A stretch of DNA of 64,000 nt from an uncultured Bacteroidia bacterium (GCA_902785785.1 CADAAA010000004.1:1-64000), one strand, 5' to 3'; positions 31,052 to 40,100 are shown, counted from the stretch's first letter. A program made the numbers and translations. Notes: generated by a model from the letters alone, not told the origin.

Positions 31052-31810
31052 TTACTCCTCCGCGGGTTTCATTGTCGTATAGACGTTGGTGACATCCTCG
31101 TCGTCCTCAAGGAGGGCGGTGAGCTTGTCGAGGGTGGCGCGCTGCTCGGGCGTAACGTCCTTGAGATCGACGTTCGGGATGCGCTCGAAGCCTCCGGAGA
31201 TGAGCTCGTAGCCGTTCTCCTCGATGAACTTCTGGATGTTGCCATAGGCGGTGTAGTCGCCGTAGATGCTGATCTCGACGGTGATGTTCTCGTCCTCGTC
31301 CTCGACCTCCTGCTTGAACACTTCCTCTGCGCCGTAGTCGATGAGCTCAAGCTCAAGCTCCTCGATGTCGACGGGTTTGGCGGGATCCTCCTTGATGCGG
31401 AACACGCACTTGTGGTCGAACATGAAGCTGACGGAACCGGTGGTGCCGAGCGAACCTCCGCACTTGTTGAAATAGCTGCGGACGTTGGCCACGGTGCGGG
31501 TGTTGTTGTCGGTGGCAGCCTCTACGAGGTAGGCGATGCCGTGAGGGCCGTAGCCTTCATATACGATCTCCTTGAAGTCGCCAAGGGTCTTGTCAGTCGC
31601 CTTCTTGATGGCGCGCTCGATGTTCTCCTTGGGCATCTGCTCGGAACGAGCCTCGGCCAGGAGGGCGCGGAGGCGGGGGTTGCCGGTCACGTCGGGACCG
31701 CCGTTCTTGACGGCTATGGTGATCTCCTTTCCAAGCTTGGTGAAGACGCGGGCCATGTGCCCCCATCTCTTCAACTTCCTTTCCTTGCGGAACTCAAACG
31801 CTCTTCCCAT
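31052..31810 (-). CDS. yebC: YebC/PmpR family protein (TACO1-like)
   Basis: A 252-residue member of the YebC/TACO1 family with the hallmark N-terminus (MGRAFEFRK..., then FTKLGKEI) and the three-domain layout. Members act as transcription regulators or, as shown more recently for some, as ribosome-associated factors relieving stalls at proline stretches; which applies here is not visible. It lies 8 bp after the TPR gene and ends at a strong terminator. Confidence 0.93.
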   Translation of the reverse strand: MGRAFEFRKERKLKRWGHMARVFTKLGKEITIAVKNGGPDVTGNPRLRALLAEARSEQMPKENIERAIKKATDKTLGDFKEIVYEGYGPHGIAYLVEAATDNNTRTVANVRSYFNKCGGSLGTTGSVSFMFDHKCVFRIKEDPAKPVDIEELELELIDYGAEEVFKQEVEDEDENITVEISIYGDYTAYGNIQKFIEENGYELISGGFERIPNVDLKDVTPEQRATLDKLTALLEDDEDVTNVYTTMKPAEE

Positions 31811-31818
31811 GGTTCAGA

Positions 31819-32499
31819 CTATTTGGATTCGATTCTGGAAATGTACTTGTCGATGTCGTAACCCTCGATGGACTGTAAGTAGTTGTCCTTGATCCTGTTG
31901 TAGCATGCAAGGGCCTTGTCGTTGTCACCGAGCTCCTCGTAGGCGATGCCGGCCTTGAGCAGGTAGGATGCGGAATAGACGTTGTCAGACAGGTCAGCGG
32001 CCTTCTCGAAGTAACCGATGGCGGTATTGTAGTCCTCGAGCCCGGTATAGGCGTCGCCGATGCAGGCGAGGGCGCGGGCGGAGAGGATGTGGTCCTTGCC
32101 CTTGTACTTCTTGAGATACTTGACGGCCTCCTCGAAGTTGCCGAGCTGGAGCTCGCAGATACCGGAATACAGGTAGATGTCCTTGCCTCCCTTGGTGCCG
32201 TAGTCCTCGAGGATGTCCTTGAATCCGAGGATGTTGCCGTCTCCGTTGAGGGCGAGTTCGTATTCGCCTGCGGCGAAAGCGGCCTCGGCCGGGAACTTCT
32301 GTTCCATAGCCTCCGCCTGCTTGGGCTTGAGGATCCACTGGTTGTATGCGAGTATGCCGAATCCGATCACGAGGACGGCGATGATGAGGCCGTAAATGAG
32401 ATTCTTGTTTTCATTGAAGAACTGCTCGGTCTTCGAGACGGTCTCATTGATTTTCTCCTGCTGGAGAGCTTCCTTCTGTTTAAGGTTTTCCTTTGCCAT
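31819..32499 (-). CDS. Membrane-anchored tetratricopeptide repeat protein
   Basis: A 226-residue protein with a charged cytoplasmic N-terminus, one transmembrane helix (about 33-55, LIYGLIIAVLVIGFGILAY) and several TPR-like helical pairs (ALACIGDAYTGLEDYNTAIGYFEKA). The layout is that of YfgM-like periplasmic TPR proteins found in Bacteroidota, thought to assist envelope assembly. No catalytic motif is seen. It shares a transcript with yebC. Confidence 0.8.
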   Translation of the reverse strand: MAKENLKQKEALQQEKINETVSKTEQFFNENKNLIYGLIIAVLVIGFGILAYNQWILKPKQAEAMEQKFPAEAAFAAGEYELALNGDGNILGFKDILEDYGTKGGKDIYLYSGICELQLGNFEEAVKYLKKYKGKDHILSARALACIGDAYTGLEDYNTAIGYFEKAADLSDNVYSASYLLKAGIAYEELGDNDKALACYNRIKDNYLQSIEGYDIDKYISRIESK

Positions 32500-32578
32500 A
32501 TTACGTAATATTATATTATCTGTAGGATGCTGTTTTTACCAAACGGGCAAAACAGAACGCAAAAATAGAAAAAAATGA

Positions 32579-32586
32579 TAACTTTG
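32579..32586 (+). promoter_or_regulatory. Bacteroidota -7 box before recF
   Basis: TAACTTTG fits TAnnTTTG and ends 19 bp before the recF ATG. No TTTG is present at the -33 position, where the sequence is A-rich. Confidence 0.55.
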
Positions 32587-32605
32587 CAAAGAACAACGCC
32601 GATTT

Positions 32606-33709
32606 ATGCCCGTACTCAAGAAAATAGTGGTCCAGGATTTCAGGAACATAGCCCTTCAGGAGCTGTCTTTTTCCCCGAACATCAACTGTATCTCCGGCAA
32701 CAACGGGGAGGGCAAGACCAATCTCATCGACGCTATCTACTATCTTTCCATGACCAAGAGCGCGCTGGGCTCTTCAGACCGGTTCAATTTCCGGTACGGT
32801 ACGGACGCGTTCGCCATTGCAGGGTCGTACCTTATGCCCAACGGGCTGGAGTCGCGTTTTTCCGTCTCGGTAAGCTCTGACGGCGAGAAGAAGGTCAAGC
32901 GTGACGACAAGCCGTACAAGCGCGTGTCCGAGCATGTAGGCGTGCTGCCCATCGTGCTCGTATCTCCTTCCGACATCTCCATGGTCAGCGAGTCAGGCGA
33001 AGAGCGGCGTCGGTTCATGAACGCGGTACTGTCACAGATGGACCATGCATATCTCGACAACGTACAGCAGTACAACCGATATCTCCTGCAACGCAACCGC
33101 CTGCTCAAGTCTTCCGATCCGGATCCCGACCTGCTGGATGCGTTCGACGCGAGGCTTTCTATCCTTGCCGCTCCGATTGCGGAGGGGCGGAAGAATCTCG
33201 CGGAGTCCTTGGCCCCCGTGGTTCAGGCCTACTATACCGAACTCTCAGGCGGCAGGGAGGAGGTCGGCATAGAGTACCGTACCGATGCCGACAGGGGAGA
33301 GCTGGCCGCCCAGCTCAGGGCCTGCCGCGACCGCGACCGCGCCCTGAAATATACGTCAGTGGGCGTCCAGCGCGACGATTTCCTCTTCACGATGAATGGA
33401 TATCCCATCCGGAAATGCGGGTCCCAGGGCCAGCAGAAGTCGTTCCTGGTATCCCTGAAGTTCGCACAGTACGAGATCATGAAAGAGTCCTACGGCTTCG
33501 CGCCCATCCTCCTTCTCGACGACCTTTTCGACAAGCTGGACATGAACCGCGTGTCCAACCTTCTCTCCATGGTGGCGGGATCGGACTTCGGCCAGATTTT
33601 CCTGTCCGACAGCAACAAGGTCCGGCTCGCCGGCATCGTGGATGCCCTGACTGAGGACCGGAGTTATTTCGAGACCGTGGACGGCACTTTCACCAGGATG
33701 GAGGAGTAA
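32606..33709 (+). CDS. recF: DNA replication and repair protein RecF
   Basis: A 367-residue SMC-like ATPase with Walker A at residues 31-38 (GNNGEGKT), an ABC-type signature region around SQGQQKSFLVSLKFAQ, and Walker B LLLDDLFDKLD. RecF loads RecA with RecO/RecR at single-strand gaps. Length and motifs are normal. It heads a run with a DciA-like gene 1 bp downstream and pdxB. Confidence 0.95.
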   Translation: MPVLKKIVVQDFRNIALQELSFSPNINCISGNNGEGKTNLIDAIYYLSMTKSALGSSDRFNFRYGTDAFAIAGSYLMPNGLESRFSVSVSSDGEKKVKRDDKPYKRVSEHVGVLPIVLVSPSDISMVSESGEERRRFMNAVLSQMDHAYLDNVQQYNRYLLQRNRLLKSSDPDPDLLDAFDARLSILAAPIAEGRKNLAESLAPVVQAYYTELSGGREEVGIEYRTDADRGELAAQLRACRDRDRALKYTSVGVQRDDFLFTMNGYPIRKCGSQGQQKSFLVSLKFAQYEIMKESYGFAPILLLDDLFDKLDMNRVSNLLSMVAGSDFGQIFLSDSNKVRLAGIVDALTEDRSYFETVDGTFTRMEE

Positions 33710-33710
33710 C

Positions 33711-34052
33711 ATGGAGAAGAAGAGTCCTGTACGCATCACCCGCAAGCGGGCAATGTCGATGGAGGAGCTTGTCCCTTTGTATATCAAGTCGATGAAACTC
33801 TCCGCCGGGCTCAACACCCACCGTATCTTCGCGGCATGGGACGTGGCGTCCGGGGCGGCCGGCTATACCCTGAAACGCTTTTTTCGCGACGGGAAACTGT
33901 ACATCACCCTCAATTCCTCCGTCGTACGCAACCATCTGTCCTTCCAGAGTGCCGAACTGGTGGACAGGATCAACCTCATACTGTCCAGGGACGAGCTTTT
34001 TGTCAAGGACGATCCCCGGGTTTCCTTCGTGCGTGAACTCATTCTGAAATAA
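33711..34052 (+). CDS. DUF721 (DciA-like) protein
   Basis: A 113-residue protein of the DUF721/DciA family: an N-terminal basic tail and a KH-like fold with the block LNSSVVRNHLSFQSAELVDRIN. DciA loads the replicative helicase where DnaC is missing, and the position 1 bp after recF agrees with a replication role. Assignment as a working helicase loader is inference. Confidence 0.82.
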   Translation: MEKKSPVRITRKRAMSMEELVPLYIKSMKLSAGLNTHRIFAAWDVASGAAGYTLKRFFRDGKLYITLNSSVVRNHLSFQSAELVDRINLILSRDELFVKDDPRVSFVRELILK

Positions 34053-34055
34053 GCC

Positions 34056-35090
34056 ATGAAAATCGTTATCGACCGCATGATCCCGTTCGTCGAGGGTGTC
34101 TTCGAGCCTTACGCCGACGTCGTCTATCTCAAGGGCGAGGATATCTGCCATGAAGACATCATCGATGCAGATGCGCTGGTCATCCGTACCAGGACCCGCT
34201 GCGGCGCGGACATGCTGTCCGGCACGTCGGTCCGCGTCATAGCTACGGCGGCCATCAGCACGGACAACATCGACATGGATTATTGCCGGGAGCACGGCAT
34301 ATTCGTCAGCAACGCATCGGGCAGCAACGCTGGAGGCGTGATGAACTATGTCCTGTCCGCACTGTACGGAGTCGCTTCGCGCAAGGCCATCAGGATAGAT
34401 GGGACTACGTTAGGGGTCATCGGCGCAGGCAATGTCGGCAGCCGTGTCGTAGGCTGCGCCAAGGAACTGGGATTCAAGGTGTTGATATACGACCCTCCCC
34501 GTGCCGAAGCCGAAGGACAGTTCGATTTCTGCTCCCTCGAATACCTGCTCGAGAACTCCAACATAGTCAGCATGCATCTCCCGGTGAATGATTTTACCCG
34601 CGGGATGGCGGACGAAGCTTTCTTCGATAGGATGCGTCCCGGATCGATATTCATCAATGCCGCAAGCGGCGAACTGGTCTCCGACCAGGCCCTCAAGGCG
34701 GCGATACCGAAGCTCGGAGCCGTCATCATCGATACGTGGAACAATGAACCCGACGTGGATCAGGAGCTGCTCTCCATGGTCGACATCGCGACTCCCCATA
34801 TCGCGGGGTATTCATACCAGGGCAAGCAACGCAGTACGGCGGCAGCAGTGAAGACCGTAGCACGTTTCTTCGACATCAAGCCGCTGCTTGACTTCTTCCC
34901 TGTAACCCAGGTCAAGGAGCTCGAAGCGGTCAAACTTGATGTAAGGGGAAAGAGCCAGGGACAGATTGCCTCGCTTTTTCAATATAATTATCCTATCTTT
35001 ATAGACGATTTCATGTTCCGCGTCAATCCCGGCGGTTTCGCCGGCATCCGCGGGAACTACAGCTACAGGAGAGAATTTTACATAGAATAA
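34056..35090 (+). CDS. pdxB: 4-phosphoerythronate dehydrogenase
   Basis: A 344-residue D-2-hydroxyacid dehydrogenase with the NAD-binding motif GVIGAGNVGSRV and catalytic Arg, Glu and His positions in INAASGELV, DTWNNEPDVD and TPHIAGYSYQGK. The last hundred residues form the short PdxB dimerisation domain. It oxidises 4-phosphoerythronate in DXP-dependent pyridoxal 5'-phosphate synthesis. It is a little shorter than Escherichia coli PdxB (378), as is usual in Bacteroidota. Confidence 0.92.
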   Translation: MKIVIDRMIPFVEGVFEPYADVVYLKGEDICHEDIIDADALVIRTRTRCGADMLSGTSVRVIATAAISTDNIDMDYCREHGIFVSNASGSNAGGVMNYVLSALYGVASRKAIRIDGTTLGVIGAGNVGSRVVGCAKELGFKVLIYDPPRAEAEGQFDFCSLEYLLENSNIVSMHLPVNDFTRGMADEAFFDRMRPGSIFINAASGELVSDQALKAAIPKLGAVIIDTWNNEPDVDQELLSMVDIATPHIAGYSYQGKQRSTAAAVKTVARFFDIKPLLDFFPVTQVKELEAVKLDVRGKSQGQIASLFQYNYPIFIDDFMFRVNPGGFAGIRGNYSYRREFYIE

Positions 35091-35109
35091 CACACATAAT
35101 TGATTCACT

Positions 35110-36693
35110 ATGTTTACTAATGATGACGTCAGGCAGATCACGGGAAGGGGAACCACCGTGCAGGCTGTCGAATCGCAGGTGGAGAGGTTCAAGAAGGGTT
35201 TCCCTTGGATGGATATAGTCGCTCCGGCCACGCCGGGCCGCGGCATCGAGGTGCTCGATGAGGACGAGATAAAGGACGTGACCGAATATGTAGGCAATAC
35301 CACGGTCGCCGGGGCATGTAAGTTCGTGCCGGCTTCAGGTGCTGCCTCACGCATGTTCAAGGATATATTCGCCGGAATGGCGACGCTCGAGTCCGGGCAG
35401 GACCTGCCGGCCGACGCGCCCGCCGCCCGCCTTGCGGCGGCCGTGGACCGCTTCGCCTTCTATACCGAAGAACTCTTCGGAAAGGTCGAGGACAGCCGCG
35501 AGTTCCGCCTGAACGTCGCGGAGAAGGTCCTCACGGACAAGGGCCTTGGCTATGGCTCCAAGCCCAAGGGCGTGATCCGTTTCCATAAGTACGCCGACGG
35601 CGAAGCGCGCACCGCTTTCGCCGAACATCTGGTGGAGGGACAGGACTACATGCGCGCCGCCGACGGCAGCGTGAACCTCGTAGTGACCATATCTCCCGAG
35701 CACAGGGAGCTGTTCGAGGCCGCTTTGGAGGAGGTCCGCGCAGCTTACGAGGAGAAGTACGGTGTCAAGTACAATGTCCGTTTCACCTATCAGGACAAGG
35801 CCACGGACACCATCGCCGTTGACAAGGACAACAAACCTTTCCGCAAGGAGGACGGTTCGCTGCTCTTCCGCCCCGCCGGACACGGCGCCCTCATCTATAA
35901 CCTCAATGAGGTGCAGGAGGAAGTGGTTTCCATCAAGAATATCGACAATGTCGCAGCTGAGCGTCTCCTTCCGTTTACTTCCAAATACAAGAAAGCCCTG
36001 ATCGGCCGTGCGCTCCAGCTCCGCGATGCCATTTTCGGTTATCTCGTCGAGATGGACATGGTGACGGGAGAGGGACTCAGCGAGTACTCCGTACCCATCC
36101 CTGAAGTGCTGTCCGGATATTTCTCCATGCCGGAGGACCGTTATGCTACCAACGAATGCCAGATGCTCTGCAACGAGATCGAGGATTTCCTCCGCGAGGA
36201 GCTCTGCATCGAGATGCCGCAGGCGAGGAACTGCAAGGAGCGCGCCCTGGCCCTCAAGGCCAAGCTGAACCGCCCGATCCGCGTTTGCGGAATGGTGCGC
36301 AACCAGGGCGAGCCCGGCGGTGGACCTTTCATTATACGCGCGAAAGACGGATCCACTTCGCTCCAGATCCTCGAAAGCGTCCAGATCGACAAGGAGAATC
36401 CCGAGGCGGTCAAGGCGCTCAAGAACGCCACGCATTTCAACCCCGTCGACCTGGTCTGCTGCCTGCATGACTACCGCGGCAATAAGTTCAATCTTCCCGA
36501 TTTCGTGGACGAGGATGCCGGCTTCATAAGCTCGAAGAGCTATCAGGGCCGCGAACTCAAGGCCCTTGAGCTTCCTGGCCTCTGGAACGGTTCGATGAGC
36601 GACTGGAACACCCTCTTCGTCGAAGTCCCAATCGAAACCTTCAATCCCGTCAAGGTCGTCCTCGACCTTCTCCGCCCCGCCCATCAGGCATAA
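35110..36693 (+). CDS. DUF4301 family protein
   Basis: A 527-residue cytoplasmic protein of the DUF4301 family, common in Bacteroidota. The N-terminal third has FVPASGAASRMFKD, which resembles a sugar-nucleotidyltransferase glycine-rich loop, and later blocks such as PKGVIRFHKYADGEARTAFAEH and RVCGMVRNQGEPGGGPF are strongly conserved in style. A nucleotidyl- or phosphotransferase role is possible but unproven. It has its own terminator and no evident operon partner besides pdxB upstream. Confidence 0.85.
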   Translation: MFTNDDVRQITGRGTTVQAVESQVERFKKGFPWMDIVAPATPGRGIEVLDEDEIKDVTEYVGNTTVAGACKFVPASGAASRMFKDIFAGMATLESGQDLPADAPAARLAAAVDRFAFYTEELFGKVEDSREFRLNVAEKVLTDKGLGYGSKPKGVIRFHKYADGEARTAFAEHLVEGQDYMRAADGSVNLVVTISPEHRELFEAALEEVRAAYEEKYGVKYNVRFTYQDKATDTIAVDKDNKPFRKEDGSLLFRPAGHGALIYNLNEVQEEVVSIKNIDNVAAERLLPFTSKYKKALIGRALQLRDAIFGYLVEMDMVTGEGLSEYSVPIPEVLSGYFSMPEDRYATNECQMLCNEIEDFLREELCIEMPQARNCKERALALKAKLNRPIRVCGMVRNQGEPGGGPFIIRAKDGSTSLQILESVQIDKENPEAVKALKNATHFNPVDLVCCLHDYRGNKFNLPDFVDEDAGFISSKSYQGRELKALELPGLWNGSMSDWNTLFVEVPIETFNPVKVVLDLLRPAHQA

Positions 36694-36712
36694 CCTGCCC
36701 TATTGTTGAAAT

Positions 36713-36755
36713 AACCTCCAAAAAAAAACAAAAAAAATTTGGAGGTTTGATTTTT
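36713..36755 (+). terminator. Rho-independent terminator after the DUF4301 gene
   Basis: AACCTCCAAA (36713-36722) pairs with TTTGGAGGTT (36738-36747) across an A-rich loop, followed by GATTTTT. Its right arm also supplies the -33 box of the next promoter. Confidence 0.65.
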
Positions 36756-36768
36756 GTGTGTATCTTTG
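36738..36768 (+). promoter_or_regulatory. Promoter of the GntR-controlled ABC exporter operon
   Basis: TTTG (36738-36741), 19 bp, TATCTTTG (36761-36768) is an exact Bacteroidota promoter. The predicted start near 36775 leaves a leader of about 25 nt. The GntR product of the third gene probably acts here, but no clear operator palindrome is seen. Confidence 0.8.
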
Positions 36769-36799
36769 CAGTGTAATAGAGAACTAATACACTAACAAT

Positions 36800-37627
36800 A
36801 TGGTCGAAATCAAAAATCTCAGCTTCAGCTACGGATCGACATCCGTGCTGGAAAACATTTCCCTCAATCTTGAGGAAGGCCGCATCTACGGCCTCCTGGG
36901 GGAGAACGGCGTGGGCAAGACCACGCTCCTGACCCTGCTCTGCGGCCTGAAGAAGGCCGGACAGGGAACCGTCTGCATCGACGGGTGCGACCCTTACAAG
37001 CGCCAGCCTTCGCTGCTGCAGTCCGTATACTACCTTCCTGACGAGGTGATGCCGTACAACCAGACCGGAACCCGTTTCGCCCGCTATGCCGGAAGTTTCT
37101 GGCCCGGATTCGACTATGACAAGTTCGTGAGTATCATGAAAGAGTTCGAGACCGATCCCGAGAAGAAGATGAACAAGATGTCTGCCGGCCAGCTTAAGAA
37201 GACATACATCGCCTTCGCGCTCGCGTGCAACACCAAGTACCTCTTCATGGACGAGCCTACGAACGGCCTGGACATCCCGTCCAAGGCCCAGTTCCGCAAG
37301 GCGGTCGGCCTCTATACGAGCGAGGACTCCACCATCGTCATCTCCACCCACCAGGTGCGTGACCTGGAGAACATCATCGATCCCATCATCATCCTCGACC
37401 GCTGCGACGTCCTGATGAACGCCACCATCGAGGAGATCACTGAAAAGCTCTTCTTCGACTATGGCACCACCCTTCATCAGGGCGCCATGTATTCGGAGCA
37501 GCTGCCCGGAGGTTTCATACAGGTCCTGATGAACACGGAAGGCCTGGAGAGCAAGGTCAACATCGAGGCCCTTTTCAATGCCGTACACAGGCACAAGGAC
37601 CTCATCAAGGGAATGTTCAACAAATAG
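36800..37627 (+). CDS. ABC transporter ATP-binding protein (YtrB/CcmA-like)
   Basis: A 275-residue ABC ATPase with Walker A at 34-41 (GENGVGKT), Walker B LFMDEPTNGLD and the H-loop His in ISTHQVRD. The signature reads MSAGQLKK in place of LSGGQ. It pairs with the membrane protein 17 bp downstream and a GntR regulator, the layout of YtrABC-type exporters that respond to envelope stress or antibiotics. The cargo is unknown. Confidence 0.92.
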   Translation: MVEIKNLSFSYGSTSVLENISLNLEEGRIYGLLGENGVGKTTLLTLLCGLKKAGQGTVCIDGCDPYKRQPSLLQSVYYLPDEVMPYNQTGTRFARYAGSFWPGFDYDKFVSIMKEFETDPEKKMNKMSAGQLKKTYIAFALACNTKYLFMDEPTNGLDIPSKAQFRKAVGLYTSEDSTIVISTHQVRDLENIIDPIIILDRCDVLMNATIEEITEKLFFDYGTTLHQGAMYSEQLPGGFIQVLMNTEGLESKVNIEALFNAVHRHKDLIKGMFNK

Positions 37628-37632
37628 GAAAA

Positions 37633-37637
37633 GGAGG
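37633..37637 (+). promoter_or_regulatory. Shine-Dalgarno site deciding the permease start
   Basis: GGAGG lies 7 bp before the ATG at 37645 but only 1 bp before the ATG at 37639, so the second ATG is the start. Such a strong site is rare in this window. Confidence 0.6.
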
Positions 37638-37644
37638 AATGATC

Positions 37645-38460
37645 ATGAACAACGTATTCGATATCAAGAGGTTCGGACGATATCTCGCCTATGACCTCAA
37701 CAACGCCCGCAACACTTTCGGCGTATCGGCGCTGACCATCGGCCTTCTGCCCCTCATCGTACTTTTCTTCAATACCCTGTTCGGACTGGTCTTCACCGGC
37801 AGTGTCCCGGAAGTCGCGGCCCCCGTGAAAATGATGATCCTGGTTTTCGCCTTCATCATAGTCGCTATTTCCGGCCCGGTGAAACTCTACGGACATCTTA
37901 CCGAGCGCAGGAGCGGTTCCGACTGGCTGATGATCCCAGCATCTTCGTTCGAGAAGTTCCTTTCCATGGCCATTATGCTGTGCATCGTGCTTCCTATTGC
38001 CGTTCTCGGGCTTTTCTCCATCTGTGACCTTCTTTTGTCATGGATCGTCCCCGTTTACGGAGATTCCGTCGTCCGTCAGATCGGCGGTGGCTTATCCCAG
38101 TTCTTGACAAACGGCAATGACCTTGGCATCGTTTTCTTAACGCCGGGAGGGACCATCGCCGGTACATGGATGAGCTGGTGCATGTGCGTTCTTCCGTTCG
38201 CATTGGGAGCCATCATATTCAATAAAGGAAAGGCTGCCAAGACCATCCTTTGTCTGATCGGTCTCAACATGCTGCTGTCCCTCATCGCTGCGATTGTGTT
38301 CAAAAGCTTTGATTTCAGCAATTTCGAGACCTTCCTGGAGAACCTGACTGCTGAGAAAGCCAGCTTCTGGGTCAACTTCCTCATCAACGCCATATACCTC
38401 ATAGTCATCGGTGGCCTGTTGACCGCACTTTACTTCCGTGTCAGAACCATCAAACACTAG
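37645..38460 (+). CDS. ABC transporter membrane subunit
   Basis: A 271-residue protein with about six hydrophobic segments (first around residues 25-50, last near the C-terminus, IYLIVIGGLLTALYF). It has no recognised binding domain and matches permeases of YtrABC-like systems in size and layout. It follows the ATPase and precedes the GntR gene by 4 bp. Start chosen from the Shine-Dalgarno spacing. Confidence 0.82.
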   Translation: MNNVFDIKRFGRYLAYDLNNARNTFGVSALTIGLLPLIVLFFNTLFGLVFTGSVPEVAAPVKMMILVFAFIIVAISGPVKLYGHLTERRSGSDWLMIPASSFEKFLSMAIMLCIVLPIAVLGLFSICDLLLSWIVPVYGDSVVRQIGGGLSQFLTNGNDLGIVFLTPGGTIAGTWMSWCMCVLPFALGAIIFNKGKAAKTILCLIGLNMLLSLIAAIVFKSFDFSNFETFLENLTAEKASFWVNFLINAIYLIVIGGLLTALYFRVRTIKH

Positions 38461-38464
38461 AACT

Positions 38465-38809
38465 ATGGAATTCGATCCCAACAAACCCATCTATCTCCAG
38501 ATCTGCGACAATATCTGTGAGCAGATCCTGAGCGGAGGATTGGCGCCGGAGAGCCGCATACTCTCTGTAAGGGAGTATGGAGCATCCATCGGAGTCAACC
38601 CCAACACGGTGGCCCGTTCGTACGAGAAACTCACGGACGCAGGCATCATCTACAACAAGCGCGGCATCGGCTACTTCGTGGCCGGCCCTGCCAGGGATAT
38701 CATCCTTGAGCAGCAGCGCCGCGAATTCCTCGAGAACGAGGCGCCCCAGTTCATCAAGAGGATGAGACTCCTCGGCATAGATCCTTCAGAGATCCTCAAT
38801 AACGCATAA
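38465..38809 (+). CDS. GntR family transcriptional regulator (YtrA subfamily)
   Basis: A 114-residue regulator: a winged helix-turn-helix (KPIYLQICDNICEQILSGGL to NPNTVARSYEKLTDAG) with only a short helical tail, the hallmark of the YtrA subfamily that controls adjacent ABC exporters. I start at 38465 (MEFDPNKPIY), 4 bp after the permease stop; the earlier ATG lies inside the permease gene. It probably represses its own operon. Confidence 0.92.
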   Translation: MEFDPNKPIYLQICDNICEQILSGGLAPESRILSVREYGASIGVNPNTVARSYEKLTDAGIIYNKRGIGYFVAGPARDIILEQQRREFLENEAPQFIKRMRLLGIDPSEILNNA

Positions 38810-38822
38810 TCGAACAAAAGCA

Positions 38823-39530
38823 ATGAAAAGAATACTATCCTTCGCCGCTGTATCGGCGATTCTACTTATCTCTTTGTCTTCCTGTACTTTCGTGAGAATA
38901 AACAAAGGTGTCTTCGAGGGGACATCCTCCGATTTGGTGGTTGCCAGCAAGGATACGAAAACTGTATCATACGATTTGGAACAGTTCACCGGTATCGAGA
39001 CGTCAGTTGCGGCAGACATCGTATACAAGATGGGGGAAGGGGAGCCTTCCATCAAGATCGAGGCCCCCGAGAACTTCATCGACAGGATCAAGTACGAGGT
39101 TGAAGACGGCATACTCAAGCTCAGCTTCGACGGGAGGCAGTCTCGCGGCAAGGTCCTCATCACCGCCCAGTCCTCGACCCTGACACGGCTCAATATCCGA
39201 GGATCCGGTGATTTCGATGCACCTTACGGCATAGTCAGCCCCTTCATGGATATCGATATCCAAGGTGCGGGTGACATCAACCTGAAAGGCCTGGAGTGCC
39301 TGGAGGATGTATCGGTTGTCCTGCGTGGTGCCGGAGACATCGACATAAGCGACCTGTCCTGCCAGAATGTCAAGGTCGAGGTGCTGGGCGCCGGCGACGT
39401 AGACCTGGACGGAGTCGCAGAATCAGCTGACCTTTCCATCAAGGGTGCAGGTGACATCGACATCGCCGGACTTTCTGTCGCGGATGTGACTACATCAGTG
39501 CAGGGAGTGGGTTCAATCCGAAGAAAATAA
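38823..39530 (+). CDS. Exported DUF2807 (head GIN domain) protein
   Basis: A 235-residue lipoprotein-like exported protein (signal ending LISLSSC). It carries a DUF2807 domain, a right-handed beta-helix with repeated rungs containing the GAGDI/GSGD motif at least five times (about 120-230). Such proteins are common in Bacteroidota envelopes near ABC exporters; their role is unknown. It lies 13 bp after the GntR gene, so it probably belongs to the same transcript. Confidence 0.85.
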   Translation: MKRILSFAAVSAILLISLSSCTFVRINKGVFEGTSSDLVVASKDTKTVSYDLEQFTGIETSVAADIVYKMGEGEPSIKIEAPENFIDRIKYEVEDGILKLSFDGRQSRGKVLITAQSSTLTRLNIRGSGDFDAPYGIVSPFMDIDIQGAGDINLKGLECLEDVSVVLRGAGDIDISDLSCQNVKVEVLGAGDVDLDGVAESADLSIKGAGDIDIAGLSVADVTTSVQGVGSIRRK

Positions 39531-39540
39531 ACCGTTTTTG

Positions 39541-39570
39541 TTTGTGTTTCCGTGAAAATGCGTATATTTG
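39541..39570 (+). promoter_or_regulatory. Promoter of the lipoprotein gene at 39612
   Basis: TATATTTG (39563-39570) fits the -7 consensus; TTTG occurs 18 bp upstream (39541-39544) and again 22 bp upstream (39537-39540). Confidence 0.6.
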
Positions 39571-39611
39571 CCGAAACGTGTCTGGAACCTTGCCGGTAAA
39601 TCAAACCCCGG

Positions 39612-40100
39612 ATGTTTAGGTCATTAACGGTAAATATACGCATTATCATCATGCTCTTGCTGCTGGCTGTGTCAGCGGCTTTAACTGGTTGTGGCAAGGA
39701 TCATTCGGAGGACATTCAATCCATAGATTTCAGTGTAAAGTTCTTTACTGTATCCGGAACGGTATACGACTCGTCGGAGTCGCTTCCCGGCACTCCTCTT
39801 CCGGACATAAAGATCACGATGACCGCATATTGGTACGACGATTCCGCACGGAACAATCCTATCTATTCTGAAACCACATGGACCACCTCCGACGGCAGGT
39901 ACCAGTTCCACAAAGCATGGGAGATGACCATGCAGAATGTCTATTATGTGCTGGTGGTCAGTGATGACTCGAAGTCGAGGTCCGTCCATTTCAAACCGGT
40001 TGAACAGGAGCTCTACCTGCGTGCGCATACCGACTCCTATGACAATGTCACGCGTTCCTATGAAGTGAGGAACAACGATTTCTACCTGCTTCCCGAATAG
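39612..40100 (+). CDS. Small lipoprotein with a carboxypeptidase-regulatory-like fold
   Basis: A 162-residue lipoprotein (signal MFRSLTVNIRIIIMLLLLAV..., lipobox ALTGC). The mature part resembles a transthyretin/CarboxypepD-like beta-sandwich: VSGTVYDSSE, a DIKITMTAYW strand, and TSDGRYQFH near the middle. I do not recognise a named family with certainty; similar proteins occur beside radical SAM genes in Bacteroidota, but none is present here. Its last 53 bp overlap the convergent regulator gene. Confidence 0.75.
   Translation: MFRSLTVNIRIIIMLLLLAVSAALTGCGKDHSEDIQSIDFSVKFFTVSGTVYDSSESLPGTPLPDIKITMTAYWYDDSARNNPIYSETTWTTSDGRYQFHKAWEMTMQNVYYVLVVSDDSKSRSVHFKPVEQELYLRAHTDSYDNVTRSYEVRNNDFYLLPE

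Noticed and set aside
30236-31861. + strand open frame (541 codons) across the mmdA start, terminator and yebC
   Set aside because: It runs through a perfect terminator and a promoter and is antisense to two well-supported genes; composition is shadow-like.
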